Origin: Euglena gracilis
Lineage: Eukaryota > Euglenida > Euglenophyceae > Euglenales
DNA: 64,000 nucleotides
Direction of reading: 5' to 3'
Assembly (NCBI GenBank): GCA_039621445.1
Contig: CP154955.1
Coordinates: 15,312,465-15,376,464 of the forward strand
The notes under the pieces were generated by a model. It saw only the letters and a program-made list of their open reading frames with translations. It did no database searches and was not told where the DNA came from. The translations under genes were made by a program, and so were the position numbers. Each line of letters begins with the position of its first letter. Position 1 is the first letter of the stretch. Below are positions 34,902 to 44,892 of the stretch, in pieces.

Positions 34902-36393
34902 TCATTCATCATTTGATGTCCAAATGGACATCAAAAATGTCCATTTGGTTCCTGATTTTTCCCATGGCTTTTGGGCATGAAAAATTGCCTCAAAATGGGT
35001 TGAGGCGGCCATCCCCCCCCCCCAGTCTTGGACAAAGGCGGCTACCCCCAACACAGGGGTGGCCGCCTTTGTCCTGAGGCGGGTGACCCCCTTAGGGGGT
35101 GCTTCATCCTTGAGGCGGCCAATCCGGTGGGTGTGAGCAGCCAAGGGACAGAGGCGTTCATCCTTGTGGGGGAGCAAAAATTGAGTGTGGCTGTCTTTTG
35201 AAGAGGAACCCTGCAGATTATTCATTTCTTCAAATTTGACAGTGATTATTTTTGTTCCATCCTCGGTCTCCCCTGGGTGGAAGTTGCCCACCCCGAGCTC
35301 TGACAAGCTCTCTCGCCTCTGGCCCAAATTGTGGGCCACCACAATGATGTTGAACCTCTGCACATCAAACCAGGAATCCCACTTGGTGTTTGCGTGCACC
35401 TTTGGCTGCATCTTTGCGTGCATCTGGTCTGCATTGTCCAACACTTTCACTTCTGGTGCTCTTGATTTCATTTTTTTTGGACTTGGAAGCGGCCGTATAA
35501 AAAAGTCGAATTTTGAAATTTGAGCCTTTGCTTTCGGGACAATGCCATTTTGGGGGTTTGACCTGCTTTGTAAGAGCAAAACAGTCACGTTGGTTGTGAG
35601 GGTCGACGGATCCCACTTGTAAACCCCCCCCAAATATAAGAAAACCCGTTTCTTATATTTGGGTGTCGGCCGATCGGCCCAAAGGGTTTCTTATATTTGG
35701 GGGTTTCTCATATTTGGGTGTCGAAGGCCGGCCCCAAGGGTTTCTTATAAATGGAACTTTTTGTTCCTTCGGATCATTCATATAATTAATTATATGTGAC
35801 CGCCGTGCATAGGATTCTTCATGTCTGACTGCCATTGGAGCAGTGGGGAAGAGGGTCGTGGCACGGACAGGTGTCTCCAAAAAGCAGTTGCTGCTGGTGA
35901 AAATGAGGGGTTTCTTATATTTGGATTGGCGTCCAACAGCCCAGGGGTTTCTTATATTTGGGGGTTTCTTATATTTGGGTGTCGGCTGAAAATCGGCCAA
36001 AGGGTTTCTTATATTTGGGGGTTTCTTATAGCGAGGGGTTTCTTATATTTGGGGGGGGGGTTTACATCGAAACACCAGCTTGCTTGCAAAGAACTTTTCT
36101 TTGAGCTTTTTCTGCAATCTTTTCGTTCTCTGTGTTAAAAAGAGCATCCATGTTCCCACTTCGCGAATGCTGAACTCATCCAGGTCTGCAGCTTGGTATC
36201 CCCTATATTCACATGTTTTCTGAAAATTTGTGATTGCATTTTTTAGTTTTGCGTTTTTAGTTTCCGGTTGGAGCACTGGACCAAAAATGTCCCTGAAAAA
36301 TACGGTGTCCGCCGACAGCTGCCTTTGGGATTCCAGGGCCTCTTTCATTTTTGCAAGGAAAAAAGTTAGGGCTGGGAAGCCGCCTTTGTCCAA
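34902..36393 (-). pseudogene. Crypton/DIRS-type tyrosine recombinase, interrupted
   Basis: Minus strand. N-terminal part (36393-36067): helical, with 'NFQKTCEYRGYQAADLDEF', like the core-binding (SAM-like) domain of tyrosine recombinases. It is cut by the insertion at 35618-36066 and resumes at 35617 to about 35110, with 'WDSWFDVQRFNIIVVAHNLG' then 'QRRESLSEL', matching the box I arginine region ('GLR..EL'), followed by 'EDGTKIITVKF' and 'CPLAAHTHRI', as in Crypton-like/DUF3504 recombinases. The box II HxxR and catalytic Tyr are not visible; the frame then runs into GGACAAAGGCGGCC repeats. Fragments of the same gene recur at 40145-40290 (plus) and 47610-47850 (both strands). Confidence 0.65.
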
Positions 36394-36515
36394 GACTGGA
36401 GGGAGGGGGTGGCCGCCTCAAATAAAGGTGGGGGGGGGTGGCCGCCTTTGTCCTGAGTCCGGTGGGGAGGGCCGCCTTTGTCCGCTCCGGACAAAGGCGG
36501 CCACCCCAATGGTCG
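34985..36515. repeat. GGACAAAGGCGGCCACC arms around the recombinase
   Basis: Inverted and direct copies of the word GGACAAAGGCGGCC(A/T)CC flank the recombinase fragments on both sides (35000-35120; 36375-36510), as expected if they are the ends of a recombinase-carrying element. Another pair of words is at 48030-48075 beside the second recombinase fragment. Confidence 0.7.
35618..36066. mobile_element. TGTAAACCCCCC...TTATATTTGG insertion
   Basis: 449 bp with perfect inverted ends TGTAAACCCCCCC, inside which GGGTTTCTTATATTTGGG is repeated about eight times in both orientations. It separates the two halves of the recombinase gene. Same plan as 33634-34057. Confidence 0.85.
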
Positions 36516-37340
36516 GCCCGACCTCCGGGATCATCATAGCCAATCATCCGCACGGACCAAAAAAAACGTCCCCAAAAAAACAAAACAGCCCAAAAACAGC
36601 CCAAAATGGCTGTTTTGGGCCGCAAAAGCACCGCCGGAACACGGGCCAGGTGTGTCGCCGGCCAAAACGGCGAACGGGGGGTGATAGAGGGCCTCCGGGG
36701 GTACATTTTGTCAGACCGACATTTCTGGAAATAATGCAAACCACACCCCCCACTTATAAACCCCCTCTCGGGCCGACCAACCAAACCGGATCCTATAACC
36801 GCCCCCCCCCCCCGGGGAAAAAAAATGGAAACCGCCGGGGACGATTTTTCCAGCCCCAAACCACCAAAAAAAACTGATTTGTGGCAATTTTTTGAGACCG
36901 ACCATCATCAAAAATGCAATTTTTGACCAAATTCGCCGAAAATTGCCAGTTTGGGGGGTTTCGGGGTCATTTTGGGGGGTCGGATTTTCACCAACAATTT
37001 CGGATCCTATAAACCCCCCCCACTTATAACCCCCCCCCCCTTCGGCCGACCAACCAAACCGGATCCATTAAACCCCGGGGGGTTTATAAGTGGGGGCCCC
37101 GAGTTATTCAGCCGCGAAGGGTCCAAACTGGGTAGGATTGGCCCACCCCTCCCCCCTCTTCCGACTCTCCCATTTCGCCGGGGTCCAAAAATTGGTCCAA
37201 AAATAGATTTTTCGAAAATATCTCGAGAAAACGTAACCCGGCGGGGAGTTGGGGGTCAAATGGAGGTGATTTGGAGACTAGAAATCCAGTAGCTCATGAC
37301 TGAAAAAGAAAATTCCGGGAACGGAGCCGGGACCATGGTG
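36516..37340. mobile_element. GGTCGGCCCGACC arm and ACTTATAAACCCCC element
   Basis: 36516-36550 is the outer end of a palindrome-armed family (…GGGATCATCATAGCCAATCATCCGC). 36744-37097 is an inverted element with CCCCCACTTATAAACCCCC ends. 37080-37340 is repeated in inverted orientation at 57480-57670. Confidence 0.65.
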
Positions 37341-37900
37341 ATGATCCCGACCTGGGGGGGGGGTAGCTTCGCTCTTACCCACAAAGGGATGAGAGCTCCG
37401 CGACCCCCCTCTTACAATCCCTCCCCCCCTTATTGTCCCACATCGTCCCATCCCACATCCCACACACCGCATTGTCCGATCAGGCTTCTTGGGCGCAAAT
37501 CAATCAGACAACAAGGCAGGGGAGTGATATTCGGAAGATAAAAATTGCATAATTTGGGTCGGCGGGAGTCTTCTAGGAAGCCATGATGCAACACGAGGTT
37601 GAACGAACAGTATTTGTCCTACCTTAGTACTTCCTACCTTGGCTTCTCTCAATTGTGGGGGGGGGGATGAATCCACCAGTTGTGCCCTCATAAAACCACT
37701 TTGGGATCCCTGCGACGCGAACCAACCCAGTGGAGGGGGGCTATGGTTTCACAGAACAGGCGCAAAGAGAAAGCATTACCCAAATTTTGTTGCAAATTGA
37801 CTCCTGAATGGGGGTTTTGGAAGGCATTTGCGTGGGTGGGTCACTAGCGACCAGTCGACCACCAAAAAATCCATCACCAATTTCTCACTCGGGGGTCGCC
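37341..37900. other. Spacer plus one CGCTAGCG-family arm
   Basis: 37400-37500 has 'atcgtcccatcccacatcccac' phrases. 37740-37890 is a single right arm of the 27995-30606 family, including its 'ccatcaccaatttctc' end. No gene. Confidence 0.55.
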
Positions 37901-39040
37901 GGGGGTGGGTCCTGGTCTTAAACCGGCGTTTGGGATGCCGGGTTCAGGACAGAACCGGCATCCTCCCACGGGTTTTCCGGACGCCGGTTCTGCCTTAAAA
38001 CCCAGGACGCCGGTTCTGTCCAAAACTGGCGTCCGTTTTGTCATTCCTAAAAATGTCATCAAAAGTGCCCCAAAATGGCCCTGAGGACCTGCCATGTAGC
38101 ACAATGAAATTTGACATTTGGGGACCACCGGGGTGGAAAACCAATTTTGGTAAAAATTGGCCCTTTTTTGGTACCGTGCAGCGTGGAAAAATCTGATGAG
38201 CACCGCTGGCCGTCTGTTGAAAAGAGCTTTCGATCGAGGGGTAACTTGGTACCCTGACGTTGCACGCAGCCCGAGATACGCTCGCGATCGTCGGATCGGC
38301 CAGAATCTCAATCAAAATTTGTGGTGATTTTTGGTGCTGTTTGGTTTGAGAAGCATGATGAACCACACAGAAACGATTTTTCTGTTCGAATCGACGACCT
38401 GAGGGGTCCAGGGCATACAATTGCTTACCGACCCCCGGGGGGGGGAGGGGGGGTCACTCCACTTTTTTAAAAACCAGTCAGTCACTTTTTTTTGGGAAGC
38501 CAGTCAGTCACTACCCCCCCCCCCCCGGGGGGGGGGGGGGTCGGCCACTCAGAAAAACGGCCACTTTCCAGTCACTTTAGGCCATTTTAGGCCAAAAAAA
38601 TTTTTCCGGCGCCTTCGGCGCCGGGGTCACTCAAGCCACTTTTGCCCACTCCTGGCCGACCCCCCCCGGGGGGGGGAGGGGGTCTGGGCCCAAAACCAGT
38701 CAGTCACTCTGAAAAAACCAGTCACCCACCCCCCCCCGGGGGGGGGTGGGACAGTGCTTAAGCAATTGTCTGGTCCAGGGGGGTTCAAGAATTGTGAAAT
38801 TAGGATTTCCCAGTGACATGAAATAAGAGCACCAAGCGGCGTGGCTGAATTTGGTGGCGATCACTAGTCGTCTGATGAAAAGAGCTTTCGATTGAGGGGT
38901 GAGTTTGTACCTAAACGATCGACACAGCCATTGCAGATTAGTGGTCGGAGATTGGTCCTGGGAGTGTCCTTTGACCGAAGGTTGGGGACGCTGGTTCTGT
39001 CCTGAACCCGGCGTCCCTAAAACGCCAGTTTAAAAAAGGG
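37901..39040. mobile_element. CCGGCGT-word element
   Basis: Arms made of GACGCCGGTTCTGTCC and CCGGCGTTT words (37915-38035; 38985-39030) enclose a core with 'cgatcgaggggtaacttggtaccctgac' (38230) and 'cagattagtggtcggagattggtcctggg' (38935), both repeated at 45245-45330 and 45675-45715. The element is split by the MITE at 38413-38771. Confidence 0.75.
38413..38771. mobile_element. hAT-like MITE, GGTCCAGG duplications
   Basis: 359 bp between exact 8-bp GGTCCAGG copies (38405-38412, 38772-38779). Left end GCATACAATTGCTTA, right end inverted AGACAATTGCTTAAGC. Interior has the 'accagtcagtcac' motifs and a GGCGCCTTCGGCGCC palindrome (38609-38623). Nested in the CCGGCGT element. Confidence 0.85.
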
Positions 39041-39059
39041 GGGGGCAAGAGACAGTGAC

Positions 39060-40592
39060 GCCTTTTGTGTTTTGGGATTACAAAAATGAATGCGGAAAAA
39101 AAATGCGGAAAAAGAGACGGTAATGAGAGTCGAGGTCATCATTCAAGGTCATTCCAATGTGTTTCCATCCATTTTGAGTCAAATTTACCGAATGAAATTT
39201 TGAGGGGGGGGGGCTTAAATTTCCAAAAAAAGGAGGGTAATGCGGTTGATTGGAGGTCGGGCCGACCAGGTCGACCCGGCCTCCAATGATCGATAAGCCA
39301 TAGCCAATGGTCGGCCCGACAGGTCGGTACGACCTCCGGGATCGTCATAGCCAAATGGCATCGTCCCGAAAGCAAAGGCCCAATTTCCAAACTTTGTTCA
39401 ACTTTTTGATGCGGCAAAATCCAGGTACAAAAAGGGAAGTCGAGAGCACCAGAAGTGGGCCCCGGGCGGATTATTGGCTATGACGATCCTGGAGGTCGGG
39501 CCAACCACTGGAGGTCGATAAGAATAACCAATGAACCGCATTACCCCCCCCCCCTTTTTCAAAGGACTTTTGACTGGAGGTCAGGCCGACCAGGTCGGCC
39601 CGACCGTTTGCTTTTACCGACCACATGGTCGGCCCGACCAATATTGGAGGTCGGGCTGACCATGCAGTTGGTAGAAACGACCTCAATGGTTTTCCATTTC
39701 AGAGGCATCCAAACCCTTTCCAAACCCTGCAAGGCAAGGATGGCCGAGTCGCGCTCCCTAATGACCTTAGTCGGCCTTCGGCCTCCTCCCAGGCTATGGT
39801 TATTGCTATGGTTTCACAGAACAGGCCCAAAGAGAAGATATCACCCCAATTTTTTTTTGCAAATTGACCCCCGAATGGAGGTTTTGGAAGGCATTTGGGT
39901 GGGTTTCGAGGCATTTACCTCCAAATGAATGAATTTTTTTTGGAAAGGGGGGGGGACTTACAATTTTTTTTTTACAGGGGGGGGTGGTCTTAAAATTGGT
40001 GGTCGGAGCGACTAGTCGCTCCGATCACCAATGGTCGCTAGCGACTAGTCACTGGCGACCCTAGCGACTAGTCGCTAGCGACTAGTCGCCACCAAAAAGT
40101 CCATCACCAATTTCTCGCTTGGGGCCCCAATCATCCGCACAGAGCCCCAGAAATGAAAGTGTTGGACCTAAAGATGCACGCAAACACCAAATGGGATTCC
40201 TGGTTTGATGTGCAGAGGTTCAACATCATTGTGTTAGTCTACAATTTGGGCCAGAGGCGAGAGAGCTTGCAAGAGCTCAGGGTGGGCGACGGGGGGTAGA
40301 TCTGGCCTGGGGGGTTGTGGGCCGACGCTAGGGTCGGCCCAATACAACCCTAGCGTCGCTAGGGTCGCTAAAGTCGCTCTAGGGTCGTGGGCCGACCCTA
40401 GGGTCGCCCATCTTAGGGTCGTGGGCCGACCCCAGGGTCGACCCCAGGGTCGGCCCACCCCACGACCTCGACCCCCCTATCAAAAAAAATTCGAATTTTT
40501 TTTGATGTTTTAGGCCTTCAAATACAAAGAAAACAAAAGGTGGAAACACTAACATTGATTGCGCTAAAATACACCCCAAAAATGGGCTCCGT
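39060..40592. repeat. Broken arms of palindrome-armed elements
   Basis: 39100-39360 is a right arm of the GGTCGGGCCGACC family; 39470-39690 a left arm. 39780-40130 is a right arm of the CGCTAGCG family. 40145-40290 (plus) is a recombinase fragment reading 'HANTKWDSWFDVQRFNIIVL' then 'QRRESLQEL'. 40310-40470 is an array of GGGTCGGCCCACGACC words. Confidence 0.7.
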
Positions 40593-41486
40593 GCGGATGA
40601 TTGGCTATGACGATCCCAGAGGTCGTACCGACCATGGTCGGGCCGACCTAGGTCGGGCCGACCATTGGCTATGGCCCATCGACCATTGGAGGTCGGGCCG
40701 ACCTGGTCGGCCCGACCTCCAATCATCTGCATTATTCCCCCTTTTTTGATTTTTAAGCCCCCCCCCCCCCGGAAACTTGAAGCAGTATTCAGTAAAATTT
40801 GACTCAAAATGCATGGAAAAACATTGGAATGAGCTTGAAACTGGCAAAAAATGTCCCATGTTAAAGAAAGAGACCCTAATGAACTTAGTCGGCCTACGGC
40901 CTCCTCCGGGGGGGGGTTGCCGCCCCCCCGACCCCCCCCCGCCCAAAATAACAATATCCCCTTGTGTGTGCAAGGCAAGGGTGGACAGAACGCGCATCCT
41001 AACAAAATCCTTTTGTGTGTGCAAGGCAAGGATGGCCAAAACGCGCCCCCCAACAAACTCACTTTGTGCTAACTTAGTCGGACTACGGCCTCTTCCGGGG
41101 GGGCGGGGGGGCTGCCGCCCCCCCGACCCCCCCCCGCCCAAAATAACAATATCCCCTTGTGTGTGCAAGGCAAGGATGGCCAAAAAGCGCCCCCCAACAA
41201 AGTCGCTTCGTGCTAACTTCGGCGGCCTACGGCCTCCTCCGGGGGGGGGGGGAGCTGCCGCCCCCCCCCGGACCCCCCCCGCCCAAAATAACAATATCCC
41301 CTTGTGTGTGCAAGGCAAGGGTGGACAAAACGCGCATCCCAACAAAATCCTTTTGTGTGCAAGGCAAAGATGGCCAAAACGCGCCCCCCAACAAACTCCC
41401 TTTGTGCTAACTTAGTCGGCCTACGGCCTCCTCCGGGGGGGGGGGGGGCTGCCGCCCCCCCCGGACCCCCCCCCGCCCAAAATAAC

Positions 41487-42416
41487 CTAACTGTATCCCT
41501 AACCCTAACCGTAATCCCCAGCCCTAACCGTATCCCTAACCCTAACCCTAACCCTAACCCGAACCGTATCCCCAACCCAAACTCAAACCCTGACCCTAAC
41601 CCTAACCGTATCCCTAACCCTAACCCTAACCTTATCCCTAACCCCAACTCTAACCCTATCCCTAACCCTAACTCTAACCCTAACCCTAACCCTATCCCTA
41701 ACCCTAACCCTAACCCTGACCCTAACCCGAACCCTATCTGTAACCCTAACCCGAACCCTAACTGCATCCCTAACCCTAACCGTATCCCCAACCCAAACTC
41801 AAACCGTATCCCTGGCCCGAACTCTAACCCTAACCCTAACTCTAACCCTAACCGTAACACTAACCGTATCCCTAACCCTAACCCTAATCCCCAGCCCTAA
41901 CCGTATCCCTAACCCTAACTCTAACCCTATCCCTAACCCTAACCCTAACCGTATCCCTAACCCTAACTCTAACCCTAACCAAAACCCTAACCGTATCCCT
42001 AACCCTAACCCTGACCCTAACCCGAACCCTATCCGTATCCCTAACCCTAACCCTAACTGCATCCCTAACCCTAACCGTATCCCCAACCCAAACTCAAACC
42101 GTATCCCTGGCCCGAACTCTAACCCTAACCGTATTCCTAACCCTAACAATAACCGTAACACTAACCGTATCCCTAACCCTAACCCTAATCCCCAGCCCTA
42201 ACCATATCCCTAACCCTAACTCTAACCCTATCCCTAACCCTAACCCTAACCGAAACCCTAACCATATCCCCAACCCTAACTCTAACCCTAGCCCTAACCC
42301 TAACCGTATCCCTAACCCTAACCCGAACCCTAACCCGAACCCTATCCGTAACCCTAACCCTAACCCTAACTGTATCCCTAACCCTAACCATAACTGTATC
42401 CCTCCCCAACTCTAAT
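41487..42416 (+). repeat. Interstitial CCCTAA (TTAGGG-type) array
   Basis: About 930 bp of degenerate telomere-type repeat: CCCTAA mixed with CCGTAT, CCCTAT, CTCTAA and CCCGAA variants. A longer periodicity is visible: the marker 'ccccagccctaacc' recurs at about 41516, 41889 and 42189, and 41750-41900 is repeated almost exactly at 42045-42200. It is internal to a mobile element, not at a chromosome end. Confidence 0.93.
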
Positions 42417-42470
42417 CGAATTTTTTCAAAAATGGGACGTTTTTTTTGCCAGTTTGGAGGTCATTCCAAT

Positions 42471-42934
42471 CATACATCTCTTTAAGGACCCCGGGGGGGG
42501 GGTTGCTGGGCTAGGGCTAGAACTTTGGGCTAGCTAGAAATTTGGGCTGGCTAGCCCGCCCCCCCCCCGGGGGGGGGGGGGCTGGACCCCGGCTGGACCC
42601 GAACCGGGGCGAGCTGGACTGAAATCGGAAAAATGCCCCAAAATGACCTGCAAAACACAGTTTTGAAAAAATGATGCATCTGAAACCCCCCAAAAATGCC
42701 CCAAATGCCCCCCAAACCCCATTTTTGGCCACTTTTGAACACATTTTTTCAAAATTTTTCGGCGCTTTGCGCCGAAAAATTTTGGGCTGGACCCCCAAAA
42801 AAGGGGCTGGCTAGCTGGGCTAGCAGCACCCCCCCCAGGGGGGGGGTGCTGCTGCGGCTGGGCTGGGCCCAAATCGGGGCTGGCTGCAGCAGCCCCCCCC
42901 CGGGGGGGTTCGCAAAACCTTAGAGAGATGTATG
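42471..42934. mobile_element. hAT-like MITE 'CATACATCTCT', copy 3
   Basis: 464 bp flanked by exact ATTCCAAT duplications (42463-42470, 42935-42942). Ends and interior match the copies at 2805 and 22231. It is inserted into the right arm of the 40593-43144 element, so it is younger than that element. Confidence 0.95.
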
Positions 42935-43144
42935 ATTCCAATGTGTTTTTATGCATTTTCAGCCAAATTAAGAGAATCAAATTTTGAGGGGGGGGGGCTT
43001 AAATTTCAAAAATGGGGGGGAGGTAATGCGGTTGATTGGAGGTCGGGCCGACCTGGTCGGCCCGACCTCCAGTGGTCGATAACGGCCAGGTCGGGCCGAC
43101 CATGGTCGGGCCGACCTCCGGGATCGTCATAGCCAATCATCCGC

Positions 43145-44700
43145 CCCGGGGCCCCAAAAATGCTGGGTGACATGAGGTTTTTTGTGATTTTGGGGCCCTC
43201 GAACAGTTGAGCAACACAAAGGATTTGCCCCCAAACCGACTCGGAATCACAAGGGATTTTGTTATTTTGGGGCCCTCGAACAGTCGAACAACACAAGGAA
43301 ATTTGCCCCCCAAAACAACTCAGAATAACAAGGGATTTGCCGCCCAAACCGACTTGGAAACACAAGGCATTTGCCCCCCAAAACGACTTGGAAACACAAG
43401 GGAATGGCCCCCCAAAACGACTCGGAATCACAAGGGATTTTGTTTTTTGGGGGGCCCTCGAACAGTCGAATGACACAAGGGATTTGCCCCCAAAACGACT
43501 TGGAAACATTCAAAAAATTTGAAAAAATGCGCAAAAAAATGCGCAAAAATGCGAAACGCATTCCCCCCCCCCTGGCACATTCCACTACCTGTCCTTGCAG
43601 TTTTTTCTTTCGGAAAATGAAGAAGACCGCAAACAGTGTGGACCGCATGCTCCCCCGACCCCCGAAACCGGATGAATTTGTTGCTACACTTGAAAAGTAT
43701 TTGGTCGATTTGCAGAAGGGCCCTGCTGTTGACCCAATACACGGTACGTTGTTGGCCAACGTGTTGGAAGAGAAGCCAAAAGGGACCGCAAAGGCTGGGC
43801 ATGTAGCTGTTACACGCCTGTTGGAGTTCCAGCAGGTGTGTAAACATCTGAACGCTCAGTATGAGGACCTGGATGGCTTTTTTTCCGCATGGGCTGGTTG
43901 GGTCATTGACCCCAGATATTTGTTTGATGAGGCTACCCTCATCAATCAAGCTGAGCAACAACGCCGTGCCAACTGTCTCTCAGCTGTTACAGCTCACGGT
44001 TGTCCGGTGACCATCTTTCCACTGCCCTGCTGCATTGCATTAGATGTAGAACACCTCGCATTTCTGGCAAACACCTTTTATTTTTCAATCCACGAGACAC
44101 AGTGTGTGTCCCAGTCCACGGGGACACACACTGTGTCTCGTGGACTGCCAGTCCACGAGACACAGTGTGTGTCCCAGTCCACGGGGACACACACTGTGTC
44201 TCGTGGACTCAGTCCACGAGACACAGTGTGTGTCTTGGGCCTCAGTCCACGGATATAAGGGATTTGCACCCCAAATCGACTTGGAAACACAAGCAATTTG
44301 TCCCCCAAAACGATTTGGAAACACAAGGAATTTTGCTATTTTGGGGCCCTCGAACAGTTGAGCAACACAAGGGATTTGCCCCCCAAAACGACCCGGAAAC
44401 ACAAGGGATTTGCCCCCCAAAACGACTCGGAAACACAAGGGATTTTGTTATTTGGGGCCCTCGAACAGTTGAGCAACACAAGGGATTTGCCCCCCAAAAC
44501 GACCCGGAAACACAAGGGATTTGCCCTCCAAAACGACTCGGAATCACAAGGGATTTTGTTTTTTGGGGGGCCCTCGAACAGTCGAACGACACAAGGGATT
44601 TGCCCCCCAAAACAACTCGGAAACACAAGGAATTTGCCCCCCAAATCGACTTGGAAACGCAAGGGATTTGTCATGTCACCAAGCGTTTTGGGGGTATTTA
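43145..44700. mobile_element. Composite element: direct-repeat blocks around a recombinase-like ORF
   Basis: Blocks 43185-43510 and 44260-44670 are in direct orientation. Each is built of a roughly 34-bp unit (AACACAAGGGATTTGCCCCC + AAAACGACTCGG) with interspersed 'ggggccctcgaacagt(t/c)ga'. Between them lie the ORF at 43618 and a palindrome array at 44085-44250 (GAGACACAGTGTGTGTCCC and inverse). Direct 'split' repeats around a tyrosine-recombinase-like gene recall the Ngaro/PAT branch of DIRS elements; this is inference. Confidence 0.65.
43618..44084 (+). CDS. Recombinase-like N-terminal ORF
   Basis: ATG at 43618: MKKTANSVDRMLPRPPKPDE, then 'FVATLEKYLVDLQKGPA', 'RLLEFQQVCKHLNAQYEDLD' and 'FSAWAGWV'. 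The pattern FQxxCx(7)DLDxF is shared with the N-terminal part of the recombinase at 36393-36067 (FQKTC...DLDEF), so I infer a core-binding domain of the same broad family. The frame continues into the palindrome array, so the true 3' boundary (perhaps a donor near 43970) is unknown. No catalytic domain follows; probably truncated. Confidence 0.55.
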
Positions 44701-44784
44701 GCATAAGTAACCAATATCAATATTCCATCTTTTTGTTTTCTTTTGTTTTTGAAGGCCAAAAATTTTTTCGAAATTTTTTTGACA

Positions 44785-44892
44785 ATGGCGGCGAGGTCGT
44801 GGGGTGGGCCGACCCTGGGGTCGGCCCACGACCCTAGCACCGACGACCCTAGGGTCGGCCCACCCCACGTCCTGGGGGGGGGTCGACCTTAG
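44785..44892. repeat. GGGTCGGCCCACGACCC palindrome words
   Basis: Short array of GTGGGCCGACCCTAGGGTCGGCCCAC-type inverted words; the same words occur at 40310-40470, 46815-46860 and 56095-56345. Confidence 0.75.

Larger units (their letters stand above)
40593..43144. mobile_element. Palindrome-armed element carrying a telomere-like array
   Basis: 2,552 bp with inverted ends GCGGATGATTGGCTATGACG (40593) and its exact inverse (ending 43144). Arms contain GGTCGGGCCGACC palindromes, a 'ttaagcccccccc' spacer and a shared subterminal block ('aaaatttgactcaaaatgcatgg' left; inverted at 42940-42990 right). The right arm is interrupted by MITE copy 3. Cargo: four tandem units of 120-190 bp (about 40870-41485; 'cggcctacggcctcctccgg ... 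aacaatatccccttgtgtg') and the CCCTAA array. Confidence 0.85.

Noticed and set aside
41304-42161. Long NPNPNP and LGLGLG frames
   Set aside because: Translation of the CCCTAA-type array.
41487-42416. True chromosome end
   Set aside because: The array is degenerate, internal, and bounded on both sides by the arms of one mobile element.
43185-44680. CRISPR-like array of 34-bp units
   Set aside because: Units lack constant-length unique spacers, vary continuously, and the context is eukaryotic and element-borne.
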